From assembly GCA_001657315.1 (NCBI GenBank), contig LYSV01000062.1, positions 1 to 35,698 on the forward strand: DNA of 35,698 nucleotides, in the 5' to 3' direction. The translations under genes and the position numbers were made by a program. Each line of letters opens with the position of its first letter. The first letter of the stretch is position 1. The notes under the pieces are model-generated. The model made no database searches. It was not told where the DNA came from and saw only the letters and a program-made list of their open reading frames with translations. Source of the DNA: Flammeovirgaceae bacterium BBD 1991-12. Its GTDB lineage: Bacteria; Bacteroidota; Bacteroidia; Cytophagales; Cyclobacteriaceae. Shown here piece by piece: positions 8,824-17,108 of this stretch.

Positions 8824-10539
8824 TTATGCTATCTGATGCTCTGAATTACCGGCAGGCACTTTCACTGTAAAAACCGAGCCTCTGCTCTTTTGTGAACGTA
8901 CCGTTATTTCACCATCAAGCTTTTCAGTCATTTCCCTGGCAATATACAATCCAAGACCTGAACCAATCGACTTTTCGGAGGCACGGAAAAACATATCAAA
9001 GATCCTGGGTTGTATCTCCTCATCGATGCCTATACCATTATCTTCTACCTCAATAACCGTGAAACTGTCTTTTTCCAGGGCACCGACGGTCACGTAGGAT
9101 TGCTCCCGCTCAGGGTTATGGTATTTGATGGCATTTACCAGAAGATTGTTTAAGACTATTTTGAGACGGCCGCAGTCGGTATGAAGAACGAGATCCTTCG
9201 GTACATTGTTTTTAATGGTCATTTTATGGTAGTTCTCATAGTACTGCAGGTTTTCAAAGATCTCTTCCAGAAGCTCGAAAAGCCGCACCTCGTTTTTGAC
9301 AATTTCCAGTCTGGAATTTCTTGAGTAGTCGATTATCTCATCAATGAACTCATTCAGATTGTCTACTCTCACCTTCATCATGTCCAGAAGAGATGTCAGC
9401 TCCTTAGGGTCATCAGACATCTGAGCAATGTTGATCAGGCCCAGTATAGAGCTGAGCGGAGCTCTCAGATCGTGGGAAGTGCTGTAAACAAAGCGGTCCA
9501 GCTCATTGTTGGTTTTCTCCAGCATAAGCTTTTGTTCCCTGAGAATATACTCCGCTTCTTTCCTTTTAGTAATATCAGTTATGGTCCCCACCATTCTCAA
9601 TACCTTTCCATCACTGTTCCACTCAGCATGTCCTGTATCGTAAACCCATAGATATTCACCATTCTTTCGACGAAATCTGCATTCAATGGAAAACAGGGTC
9701 TTTTCTTTTACATGGTTAACAAAAGTGTTTGTAAAATCTTCAAGATCATCCGGATGAATATTTTTAACGATCCAGTCATCATCCACATACTGCAGTTCGT
9801 TTATCCGGTAGCCCAGCATAATGGCAATCTTTGGCGACAGAAAGATCCTGCGTGTTCCTGCATTCCAATCCCAAATACCTCCGTTCGAGCCCAGTACCGC
9901 CAGCTCAAATCGTTTCCTGCTCTCCTTCAGTTTATCCGCCGCCACCACAAGACGCTTTTTAGATCGCCTGTCAAGGAGCATCAGGTAGTAGATCATTACA
10001 ACAGACGTCAATGTAGAGATCAGAAAATTAGAGATAAAGCTTGACCGGATATACTCCTCCGTCATGGGAACGGGCTCAAATAGCCGGATATCTGTCAGGT
10101 AGGTGATGCCGAAAAGTACAAGAATGTACAAAACGACAAATACAGCGTAGCTTTTTTGAGAATAGCCAAATAAGGTGAAGGCACACAGGGAGCAGGCTAT
10201 AAAATACATATACAGCCCTGTTTCATGTTTCTCAAGACTTGTGAAAATTGCTACGATCGTTACAATGGGTATGAGGAAAGTAAGCTTGGCCAGCCTGAAC
10301 CACCCGAAACGCAAAAACAGCAATGACCCAACGGAGATCAAAATAATGGTAGTATAGAAGGGTACGTAAAAGAGATTGCCTATGCCTATTTCCAGGAAGG
10401 TATAGAATACACATGTAAAAAGGGCCAGCAGTAACAAATGCCCTGTAAGTACAGCCCGCTGACGTTCTTCAACGAGCAATTGCAGTCTTTTGCCCTTGCC
10501 CAGGTAAAAGTTTTCAAGCCAGAGTTTTAATGGTTCCAT
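8824..10539 (-). CDS. Membrane PAS sensor histidine kinase
   Basis: A 571-residue kinase (582 if a TTG at 10572 is used). It has six predicted membrane helices in roughly the first 215 residues, a PAS domain of the PAS_3/PAC type (GGIWDWNAGTRRIFLSPK, IHPDDLEDF, then VGTITDITKRKEAE), a HisKA H-box (STSHDLRAPLSSILGL) near residue 360, and an ATPase domain with N, G1 and G2 boxes (NNLLVNAIKYH, VEDNGIGID, GSGLGLYIAREM). It should autophosphorylate on the H-box His. No response regulator lies nearby. I prefer the ATG at 10539, 13 bases after the antiporter stop; the TTG start would overlap the antiporter gene by 20 bases. The gene order suggests one transcript with the antiporter. Confidence 0.9.
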   Translation of the reverse strand: MEPLKLWLENFYLGKGKRLQLLVEERQRAVLTGHLLLLALFTCVFYTFLEIGIGNLFYVPFYTTIILISVGSLLFLRFGWFRLAKLTFLIPIVTIVAIFTSLEKHETGLYMYFIACSLCAFTLFGYSQKSYAVFVVLYILVLFGITYLTDIRLFEPVPMTEEYIRSSFISNFLISTLTSVVMIYYLMLLDRRSKKRLVVAADKLKESRKRFELAVLGSNGGIWDWNAGTRRIFLSPKIAIMLGYRINELQYVDDDWIVKNIHPDDLEDFTNTFVNHVKEKTLFSIECRFRRKNGEYLWVYDTGHAEWNSDGKVLRMVGTITDITKRKEAEYILREQKLMLEKTNNELDRFVYSTSHDLRAPLSSILGLINIAQMSDDPKELTSLLDMMKVRVDNLNEFIDEIIDYSRNSRLEIVKNEVRLFELLEEIFENLQYYENYHKMTIKNNVPKDLVLHTDCGRLKIVLNNLLVNAIKYHNPEREQSYVTVGALEKDSFTVIEVEDNGIGIDEEIQPRIFDMFFRASEKSIGSGLGLYIAREMTEKLDGEITVRSQKSRGSVFTVKVPAGNSEHQIA

Positions 10540-10552
10540 GAGTCTTGCAACA

Positions 10553-12487
10553 TCATGATGAGTTTCTGTCAAAAAGCAATGTCATATTCTCCAGGCTCTT
10601 GTTTGAACCTACCATAGTTACCCAGTCTCCTTTTCTTAATCGCGTATATCCATGGGATATGATCATCTGACCACGGCGCCTGATGGAAAGAATGATCACA
10701 TCAGCAGGAAATTTGATATCCCTCAAAGGTAAGCCATACAAATTGGGGTTCAACACTTCCAGATCTATGGTATCCTGCCCTTCCTGCATGCCCAGGAGCA
10801 GCGAAGTGGCCTGCGGTGACCGCACAAAATGGTCCATCAGGCTCACAATGGCTGTAGAAGGATCCACGATCAGCGCTCCCAGCTTATGGAATTTCTGAAA
10901 GTTGTAATGGTGATTCAACCTTACAACCATTTCCTTGGTACCCACATGCTGATATATCAGTTCGCACAACTCCAGATTCTCCTGATCCGTCAGCATCAGT
11001 ACGATAGCTTCCGCTTTGGAGGCCTCCAGCGCTTCCAATGAGTTCAAAGTCAGGCCATCTATGATATGTATGTCGCAATTAGGATATTCGTTTTTATTAA
11101 TATTCTTTTTTCGGGTGGCTATTTTAACCATCCAGCCATGTTCACTAAGCTGACGTGCCAGAGCTACGGACTGGCTTTCCAGACCGAAAATTATGGCATC
11201 TCTCACGCCATCAAATTCCGGAGTTTCATGGCGCTCACGGCTTTCCCCCACGATGCTCAATGACCATTTGAATAGTGGCGGACCTACAATTTGGTTCAGT
11301 ACAATTACGGCAACGATCAAGGTGGCCAGCTCAATGCCCCATTCGGGAAATGTCCCCGAAACAATCGTAGCCAACCCCAGCCCAACGCCGGCCTGGGTAA
11401 TATAAGGCATCCAGCCAATGCGATTAAAAAGGGGCGGATCACCGGCCAGCGTCCCGCCAACCCAGGCTCCCAATATCATACTTATCAGCCGAATACCGAA
11501 AAACAAGATGGCTACCGGCCAGACTTTCACCAGTAGATCCAGTGACATTGTAGCACCGGCCAGGGTAAAGAATGCCACGTAAATTCCCGGCCCGGCGTCT
11601 TCTATGATCTTGATAAATTCATAACGGTATCTGGAGTAATTCGTGACCAAAAAGCTTCCTATTATACATATTAAAAGTGGCTCTATTAAAAATTCCTTAC
11701 CAAATGATGCAAGAGTATATGCCTTAAGGAAATAATACAGCAGGTAAATGGCATAGCCAAGAGCCAGAATAGATACTGTTTTAACTAATTTGGGCGCATT
11801 GATAGATAAGATGAAAATCAGCGATCTGCCAAGGAAAAAGCCCAGGACGAAAGATGCTGTCAACTCCAAAAGCAGAAAGAGTAAAAACCAAAAATCCATA
11901 TCGGCGTCCTTGATCAGGACATTTGATATGGACATGGTAATGGCGAATAAAACAATGACAAGAAAATCCTTGAGCACTGTAACACCCATTGCCGTTTGAG
12001 TAAAGGGGCCTTTAGCGCGAACTTCATTGATCACGGCAATGGCAGAAGCCGGTGACCGGGCAACAAAAATGGTTCCTACCAATATACATACGGCAATTTT
12101 TGCCTTTATTTCCATTCCTTGCATAAAATGGATATGGTCTGCCAGTACATATACCATGACTGCGCTCATGACAAATGTGACCACCAACTGCCCGAAAGTC
12201 ATCCATTTAATACTTTTGAGCCTGCTTCTGAGGTCCTTTAGGTAAAGTTCGGCAGCCGCTGCAAAGGCGATGAAGGCCAACGAAATATCATTGATAAAAT
12301 GAAGGTTTTCACGTGATGTGGTGGGGATCAAACCAAGTCCAAACGGCCCCGATAGCATCCCTATAACCAATAATCCTGTTATCACCGGAAGCCTGATCCG
12401 CTGAAAAATGCGGGCAATCTGATTGGCTCCTATTGCAACAATAACAAAACCTGCAAAAAGTATAAGTGTAGTATTCTGGTCTGTCAC
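10553..12487 (-). CDS. CPA2-family cation/H+ antiporter with TrkA-N and TrkA-C domains
   Basis: A 644-residue protein. The first about 410 residues form around 12 membrane helices of the Na+(K+)/H+ exchanger fold, with ARSPASAIAVI and, in the next helix, LKDFLVIVLF; the Lys-Asp pair stands where CPA transporters have ND, DD or QD. A Rossmann-like TrkA-N domain (about 425-545) and a TrkA-C domain (about 560-640, ending RKGDWVTMVG) follow, which in KefC/KefB-like proteins gate transport in response to nucleotides. The Rossmann glycine motif is weak (IIFGLESQSVALA instead of GxGxxG). The start is a GTG, the only start in front of the first helix. It heads a likely two-gene transcript with the histidine kinase. 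Confidence 0.88.
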   Translation of the reverse strand: MTDQNTTLILFAGFVIVAIGANQIARIFQRIRLPVITGLLVIGMLSGPFGLGLIPTTSRENLHFINDISLAFIAFAAAAELYLKDLRSRLKSIKWMTFGQLVVTFVMSAVMVYVLADHIHFMQGMEIKAKIAVCILVGTIFVARSPASAIAVINEVRAKGPFTQTAMGVTVLKDFLVIVLFAITMSISNVLIKDADMDFWFLLFLLLELTASFVLGFFLGRSLIFILSINAPKLVKTVSILALGYAIYLLYYFLKAYTLASFGKEFLIEPLLICIIGSFLVTNYSRYRYEFIKIIEDAGPGIYVAFFTLAGATMSLDLLVKVWPVAILFFGIRLISMILGAWVGGTLAGDPPLFNRIGWMPYITQAGVGLGLATIVSGTFPEWGIELATLIVAVIVLNQIVGPPLFKWSLSIVGESRERHETPEFDGVRDAIIFGLESQSVALARQLSEHGWMVKIATRKKNINKNEYPNCDIHIIDGLTLNSLEALEASKAEAIVLMLTDQENLELCELIYQHVGTKEMVVRLNHHYNFQKFHKLGALIVDPSTAIVSLMDHFVRSPQATSLLLGMQEGQDTIDLEVLNPNLYGLPLRDIKFPADVIILSIRRRGQMIISHGYTRLRKGDWVTMVGSNKSLENMTLLFDRNSS

Positions 12488-12564
12488 TGTTTAGGTATTG
12501 GAGTTTAACTGAATTTGGGAAAATACATAAAGTTTATGGGTTATTTAAATTTTACAGGTAACGG

Positions 12565-13389
12565 TTAACAGTGGTTCTTGGCTCTTTCCCAGTATACATC
12601 CATTTCTGCCAATGTCATATCGGCTATGGATTTCCCGTCTTTCTGTGATTCAGACTCCAGGAAGCGGAAGCGCCTGATGAACTTTTTGTTGGTCCGCTCG
12701 AGAGCCTCTTCTGGGTTTATATCCAAAAACCGGGCATAGTTGATCAGTGAAAACAAAAGGTCGCCAAATTCGGCCTGAGCTTTTTGTTTGTCCAGGGCAG
12801 TGTCTTCCGCAATGTTGAATTCATTTCTGAACTCCTGCATTTCTTCCTCTACTTTTTCCCAAACCTGCTCTTTTTTCTCCCAGTCAAATCCTACTCCCCG
12901 GGCTTTTTCCTGTACACGCATGGCTTTTACAAGTGCCGGCAAGGACTGAGGTACTCCGCCCAGAACAGATCGCTGACGGTTCCCTTTTTCCTTTAGCTTG
13001 ATCTTTTCCCAGTTTTGCTTTACGGTCTCTTCATCATTCGCATCTACATCTCCGTAAATATGCGGATGACGCTCAATGAGCTTGTCACACACGGAGTTTA
13101 ATACATCCGCTATATCAAATTCTCCCGTTTCCGACCCTATTCTGGCATAGAATACATTATGCAACATCAAATCACCCAGCTCGTTCCTAACTTCCTGATA
13201 GTCACCCTCAAGTATGGCATCGCTCAGTTCGTACGTTTCTTCTATAGTCAGGTGCCTCAGAGAATCCATGGTCTGCTTCTTGTCCCAGGGGCAGTTTTCC
13301 CGCAATTCATCCATAATAGTGAGCAGCCTGTCAAAGGCTGCCAGTTTCTGCTTTCTTTTTGGGTCCGCAGAGGCCTGTATTTTGTTCAT
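12565..13389 (-). CDS. mazG: Nucleoside triphosphate pyrophosphohydrolase MazG
   Basis: A 274-residue two-domain MazG, of normal length, that hydrolyses NTPs to NMP and pyrophosphate and clears damaged or signalling nucleotides in the cytosol. The N-terminal domain begins RENCPWDKKQTMDSLRHLTIEET, followed by the metal site EETYELSDAI and EVRNELGDLMLH. The second domain has VEEEMQEF and QAEFGDLLFSLINYARF, then the conserved EALERTNKKFIRRF. The ATG at 13389 gives the expected N-terminus. The neighbours do not suggest a specialised role; the antiporter gene 77 bases downstream on the same strand may be separately expressed. Confidence 0.95.
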   Translation of the reverse strand: MNKIQASADPKRKQKLAAFDRLLTIMDELRENCPWDKKQTMDSLRHLTIEETYELSDAILEGDYQEVRNELGDLMLHNVFYARIGSETGEFDIADVLNSVCDKLIERHPHIYGDVDANDEETVKQNWEKIKLKEKGNRQRSVLGGVPQSLPALVKAMRVQEKARGVGFDWEKKEQVWEKVEEEMQEFRNEFNIAEDTALDKQKAQAEFGDLLFSLINYARFLDINPEEALERTNKKFIRRFRFLESESQKDGKSIADMTLAEMDVYWERAKNHC

Positions 13390-13469
13390 AGCTTTGCTTT
13401 TGAGAAACTTTAGTCCTTATCCGCTTGTTTAAATGTCAATTAGTTAAATTTGTAAAAAATAATTCAAAG

Positions 13470-13700
13470 ATGGCTACTTTACTCTTGGGGATTGGACTTG
13501 TGGCACTGTTTTTCGGGCTAATGTCGGTGCGGCTCATTTTCATAAAAAACGGGCAATTCAAAGGCACCTGCGCATCCCAAAGCCCTTACCTGAATAAAGA
13601 AGGAGCTACCTGTGGGTATTGTGGCAAAAAAGTGGGTGAAGGTACTGAATGTGGAAATCCTGACTCTGAAGTAAACAAGGTGATATCAAAATTCTCATAA
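13470..13700 (+). CDS. Small membrane protein, NqrM-like (Cys-rich)
   Basis: A 76-residue protein: one N-terminal membrane helix (LLLGIGLVALFFGLMSVRLIF) then a short soluble tail with cysteines in the pattern C-x14-C-x2-C (GTCAS, TCGYCGK) and one more Cys in TECGNP. The topology and FKGTC motif resemble NqrM (DUF539), which is required for iron insertion in the Na+-pumping NADH:quinone oxidoreductase. The assignment is by pattern and remains tentative; no nqr gene is in the window. The frame is open 15 codons further, but the ATG at 13470 directly precedes the hydrophobic helix. A strong terminator follows 30 bases after the stop. Confidence 0.65.
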   Translation: MATLLLGIGLVALFFGLMSVRLIFIKNGQFKGTCASQSPYLNKEGATCGYCGKKVGEGTECGNPDSEVNKVISKFS

Positions 13701-13729
13701 AGAGAGCGATATAAGATAGTTTTTAGTAA

Positions 13730-13752
13730 AGCGGGCATGTCCCGCTTTTTTG
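13730..13752 (+). terminator. Rho-independent terminator after the NqrM-like gene
   Basis: Perfect stem AGCGGG (13730-13735) / CCCGCT (13741-13746) with loop CATGT, followed by a run of T. It separates the NqrM-like gene from the phosphohexomutase gene. Confidence 0.85.
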
Positions 13753-13823
13753 CTTCAAAGGGTCAGTAAGTGGACACCCTTAAAGGTTTTATTTAACTTT
13801 ACATAAATTAACCTATAGAAAAC

Positions 13824-15215
13824 TTGACTTTAATTAAATCTATATCCGGTATCAGAGGTACTATTGGAGGAAAGGTGGGGCAGAATCTTACTCCGGTAGA
13901 TGTTGTAAAATTTACTGCAGCTTTTGGCATATGGGCCAGAGACAAGGCCGGTATTAATAAAATAGTGCTGGGCCGTGATGCGCGAATTTCAGGAGAAATG
14001 ATAAGCAATCTGGTGAGCAGTACACTCGTAGGGTTGGGGATTGATGTGGTCGATCTGGAGCTTTCCACCACACCCACGGTAGAAATAGCTGTACCACTGG
14101 AAAAAGCGGCCGGAGGGATCATTCTTACGGCCAGCCACAACCCCGTGCAGTGGAATGCACTCAAATTACTGAACGCCAAAGGCGAGTTTATTTCTGCCGG
14201 GGATGGTGCTGAAGTATTGAAAATCGCCGAAAAGAATGACTACGTATTCACTGAAGTACTTCACCTTGGGAATTATTCCACGAATGACTCCTATATTGAC
14301 CGGCATATCCAGCTGATAACTGATCTGCCACTGGTAGATGTGGAGGCTATCCGTCAGAAAAAGTTCAGGATAGCAGTAGATTGTGTGAATTCTACGGGAG
14401 GTATCGCCATTCCCAAACTTTTAAAAGCACTGGGGGTGCTGGAAGTAAAGGAAATGTATTGCGAACCTACAGGACATTTTCCCCATAACCCTGAACCACT
14501 TCCTGAAAACATAACCCACATCTGCGCAGAAATGGAGCATGGCAGCTATGACCTGGGCATAGTGGTGGACCCCGACGTGGACCGTCTGGCCCTGATACAG
14601 GAAAATGGCACTCCCTTTGGCGAAGAGTATACGCTGGTCGCCGTGGCAGATTACATTTTGTCACACAAAAAGGGCAATACAGTATCCAATCTGTCTTCCT
14701 CCATGGCGCTGAAAGTAGTGGCCGAGAAAAACGGAGGATCGTATTCTTCAGCTGCGGTAGGAGAAGTAAATGTGGTAAATGAAATGAAATCTTCCAAAGC
14801 AGTGATCGGAGGAGAAGGTAATGGTGGCATTATTTACCCGGATCTGCACTACGGAAGGGACGCTCTCGTAGGTATAGCACTTTTCCTTACTCACCTTGCA
14901 AAATCAAACATGAGCGTTTCAAGGCTCAGGGCCAAATATCCAAATTACTACATCTCAAAGAATAAGATAGAGCTCACACCAGGGATCGATGTAGATAAAA
15001 TATTACTGGAGATCCAAAAGAAGTATTCGAAGGAAAAGGTGAACACAATTGACGGAGTGAAAATTGAATTTGAGAACGAATGGGTGCACCTGAGAAAATC
15101 CAATACGGAGCCCATCATCAGAATATATTCAGAATCTGACTCAGAGGCTACATCAGATTACCTTGCCAATAAGATCATCACCGATATCAAGGAAATTATA
15201 AGCGAAAAAGTATGA
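13824..15215 (+). CDS. glmM: Phosphoglucosamine mutase / phosphomannomutase family enzyme
   Basis: A 463-residue alpha-D-phosphohexomutase. The phosphoserine loop is TASHNP with S104; the Mg site is DPDVDR (D249, D251, D253); the sugar-binding loop is GGEGNGG; the phosphate-binding domain near the C-terminus is RKSNTEPIIRIYSES. In Bacteroidota this member normally supplies glucosamine-1-phosphate for UDP-GlcNAc and peptidoglycan; a phosphomannomutase role cannot be excluded from sequence alone. The start is a TTG at 13824, which gives the family's usual short N-terminus (TLIKSISGIRGT); no upstream in-frame ATG fits. The last bases overlap the cysteine desulfurase gene (ATGA). Confidence 0.88.
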   Translation: MTLIKSISGIRGTIGGKVGQNLTPVDVVKFTAAFGIWARDKAGINKIVLGRDARISGEMISNLVSSTLVGLGIDVVDLELSTTPTVEIAVPLEKAAGGIILTASHNPVQWNALKLLNAKGEFISAGDGAEVLKIAEKNDYVFTEVLHLGNYSTNDSYIDRHIQLITDLPLVDVEAIRQKKFRIAVDCVNSTGGIAIPKLLKALGVLEVKEMYCEPTGHFPHNPEPLPENITHICAEMEHGSYDLGIVVDPDVDRLALIQENGTPFGEEYTLVAVADYILSHKKGNTVSNLSSSMALKVVAEKNGGSYSSAAVGEVNVVNEMKSSKAVIGGEGNGGIIYPDLHYGRDALVGIALFLTHLAKSNMSVSRLRAKYPNYYISKNKIELTPGIDVDKILLEIQKKYSKEKVNTIDGVKIEFENEWVHLRKSNTEPIIRIYSESDSEATSDYLANKIITDIKEIISEKV

Positions 15216-16360
15216 ACAGCAAAAGTGTCTATTTGGATAATGCCGCCACCACTCCGCTCGACCCCGAGGTACTTGAAGCCATGCTTCCTTTTCTTAAAGA
15301 TCATTATGGCAACCCCTCCTCTATCCATGCCCATGGTCGTCAGGTACGTTCGGCTATAGAGCACGCCCGCAAGTCCGTTGCTGAGCTTTTGAACGCCAGC
15401 CCCGGGGAGATCTTCTTTACCTCGGGAGGAACGGAGGCAGACAACACCCTGATCGTGTGCGGTGTTGAATCCTATGGACTAAAGCATGCTATTAGCTCCA
15501 GAATAGAGCATCACGCCGTGTTACACACATTGGAAAATCTGGAACGATCAGGAAAGATAAGCCTGAGCTTTGTGGAATTGGATGACGAAGGCCATATTAT
15601 ACCTGAACACCTGGAAGAATTACTGAAGAATAACCCACGATCGCTGGTATCTCTAATGCATGCCAATAATGAGATCGGCAATATCAACGACCTTAACCTG
15701 ATCGGTACGCTGGCGGAAGAATATGATGCTGTTTTTCATTCGGATACCGTGCAGACTGTGGGGCATTACAGGCATGACCTGCAGGCGCTAAAGGTACAAT
15801 GCATTACCGGAGCCGCACACAAATTCCATGGTCCCAAGGGAGCCGGATTCATGTACATCCGTAAGGGAACGAAAATACACCCTTTCATACATGGTGGAGC
15901 CCAGGAGCGCGATATGAGGGGGGGCACGGAAAATGTCTATGGCATTATTGGCACGGCAAAAGCCCTGGAAATTGCCTACCGTGACATGGACGAGCATCAC
16001 AGCTATATACAGGGATTAAAAGACCGGATGATCGAAAGACTGCAAGCCCATGTACCGGAGATTGGATTCAATGGAGACAGCACTAATCCTGAAAAGAGCC
16101 TGTACACAGTATTAAATGTTTGCCTGCCGGAGTCTGAAGATAATGATATGCTGCTCTTTACCCTTGACATTAACGGCATTTCAGCCTCAGGTGGCAGTGC
16201 ATGCTCAAGCGGAGCGTCTACAGGTTCCCATGTGCTCACCGCCCTGAAAACAGACCCCAACCGGGGAGCTGTCCGGTTTTCTTTCAGTAAGTTCAACACT
16301 GAAGAAGATATCGACTATGCCGTGGAGACGCTGGCTGAGTTTTATAAGGTAGAGGTATAG
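15212..16360 (+). CDS. Cysteine desulfurase (NifS/IscS family)
   Basis: A 382-residue PLP enzyme that takes sulfur from cysteine to give alanine and a persulfide used in Fe-S cluster, tRNA thiolation or cofactor assembly. The PLP lysine is K204 in GAAHKFHGPKG and the active cysteine is C331 in GGSACSSGAS, within the long IscS-type loop. N-terminal YLDNAATTPLDPEV is the standard opening. The start ATG overlaps the phosphohexomutase stop by four bases, so the two are translated from one message although their pathways are unrelated. No iscU or sufBCD gene is adjacent, so the acceptor is not apparent. Confidence 0.93.
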   Translation: MNSKSVYLDNAATTPLDPEVLEAMLPFLKDHYGNPSSIHAHGRQVRSAIEHARKSVAELLNASPGEIFFTSGGTEADNTLIVCGVESYGLKHAISSRIEHHAVLHTLENLERSGKISLSFVELDDEGHIIPEHLEELLKNNPRSLVSLMHANNEIGNINDLNLIGTLAEEYDAVFHSDTVQTVGHYRHDLQALKVQCITGAAHKFHGPKGAGFMYIRKGTKIHPFIHGGAQERDMRGGTENVYGIIGTAKALEIAYRDMDEHHSYIQGLKDRMIERLQAHVPEIGFNGDSTNPEKSLYTVLNVCLPESEDNDMLLFTLDINGISASGGSACSSGASTGSHVLTALKTDPNRGAVRFSFSKFNTEEDIDYAVETLAEFYKVEV

Positions 16361-16451
16361 TTAATTACATGCGGACTCTTGTTTGGTTCTGAGCCCGGTT
16401 GGTTTACCCGGCTAATCAGATTTATATAAAAACATTCAAACCCACGCTATT

Positions 16452-16487
16452 TGATTATCAAAATCCTGCTAAAATGATTATCAAAAT
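16452..16487 (+). repeat. Two 13-base direct repeats, 23 bases apart
   Basis: TGATTATCAAAAT occurs at 16452-16464 and again at 16475-16487, in the non-coding gap after the cysteine desulfurase gene. A spacing of 23 bases is near two helical turns, which would suit a regulator-binding pair, though no gene start lies close by. I see no gene in the gap 16361-16642. Confidence 0.5.
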
Positions 16488-16642
16488 GAAAGGGAGCGAG
16501 CAGTATTAAAACGATTCTAAATGCTCTATCCCAGAATTAAACAGATAAGTTTTACAGGATATTGGCAAGTGGGTTTTGGGTTATCAATAACGTCTCCGAA
16601 AAGTCTGTAATTGTCTGCAGTCCGCGAATAGAGAAAGTATCA

Positions 16643-17062
16643 TCATTCTCTTTTTGGACAAAAGGAAGCTGAAAAGTCTGATTGTTTCGTTGTTCCATCT
16701 TCGAATTCGAATAAGAAGCTTCCCGTCACATTGAATCCTGGCTCATAGTTGGACACAATCAATTTACCGGAAGTACAGGGAATTGCCTTCATAGGATCAA
16801 AAACCGGGACATAAAGGCAGGCACTAAGCTCAGATACATCATATGCTGATTTACCTGACTGAAACCCAAAGGTCAGCACACTTTTTGGATCTTCACGGGC
16901 AATCTGCCAGTCCGAGTAGCCTTCATAGATAAAAACACCAAGTTTACCACCTGATCCACTATCATTGAAGCAGACCACGTTTGGCTGCAAAAGACCTGTT
17001 GAGTCCTGCCCCTGTATCCTGCCGGTTATCGAAAACAACAGGAGGAAAATTGCAAGGCGCAT
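16643..17062 (-). CDS. Predicted secreted protein of unknown function
   Basis: A 139-residue protein with an N-terminal signal peptide (RLAIFLLLFSITGRIQGQ, cleavage probably after the GQ region) and an exported body with three cysteines after it (VVCFND, SACLYV and PCTSGK, plus FCPKRE at the end). I do not recognise the family. The start ATG at 17062 puts the signal sequence at the N-terminus; an ATG seven codons upstream is possible. It lies 46 bases behind the ferrochelatase stop on the same strand, so it may be on that transcript. Four cysteines in a small exported protein suggest disulfides. Confidence 0.6.
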   Translation of the reverse strand: MRLAIFLLLFSITGRIQGQDSTGLLQPNVVCFNDSGSGGKLGVFIYEGYSDWQIAREDPKSVLTFGFQSGKSAYDVSELSACLYVPVFDPMKAIPCTSGKLIVSNYEPGFNVTGSFLFEFEDGTTKQSDFSASFCPKRE

Positions 17063-17108
17063 TTGAAACACTGAACAATCCATGCTATTGGTGAAACTAT
17101 TGAAAGGT

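Noticed and set aside
16380-16415. Terminator hairpin after the cysteine desulfurase (GCCCGG / CCCGGC)
   Set aside because: The two arms are not true reverse complements, so no stable stem forms.
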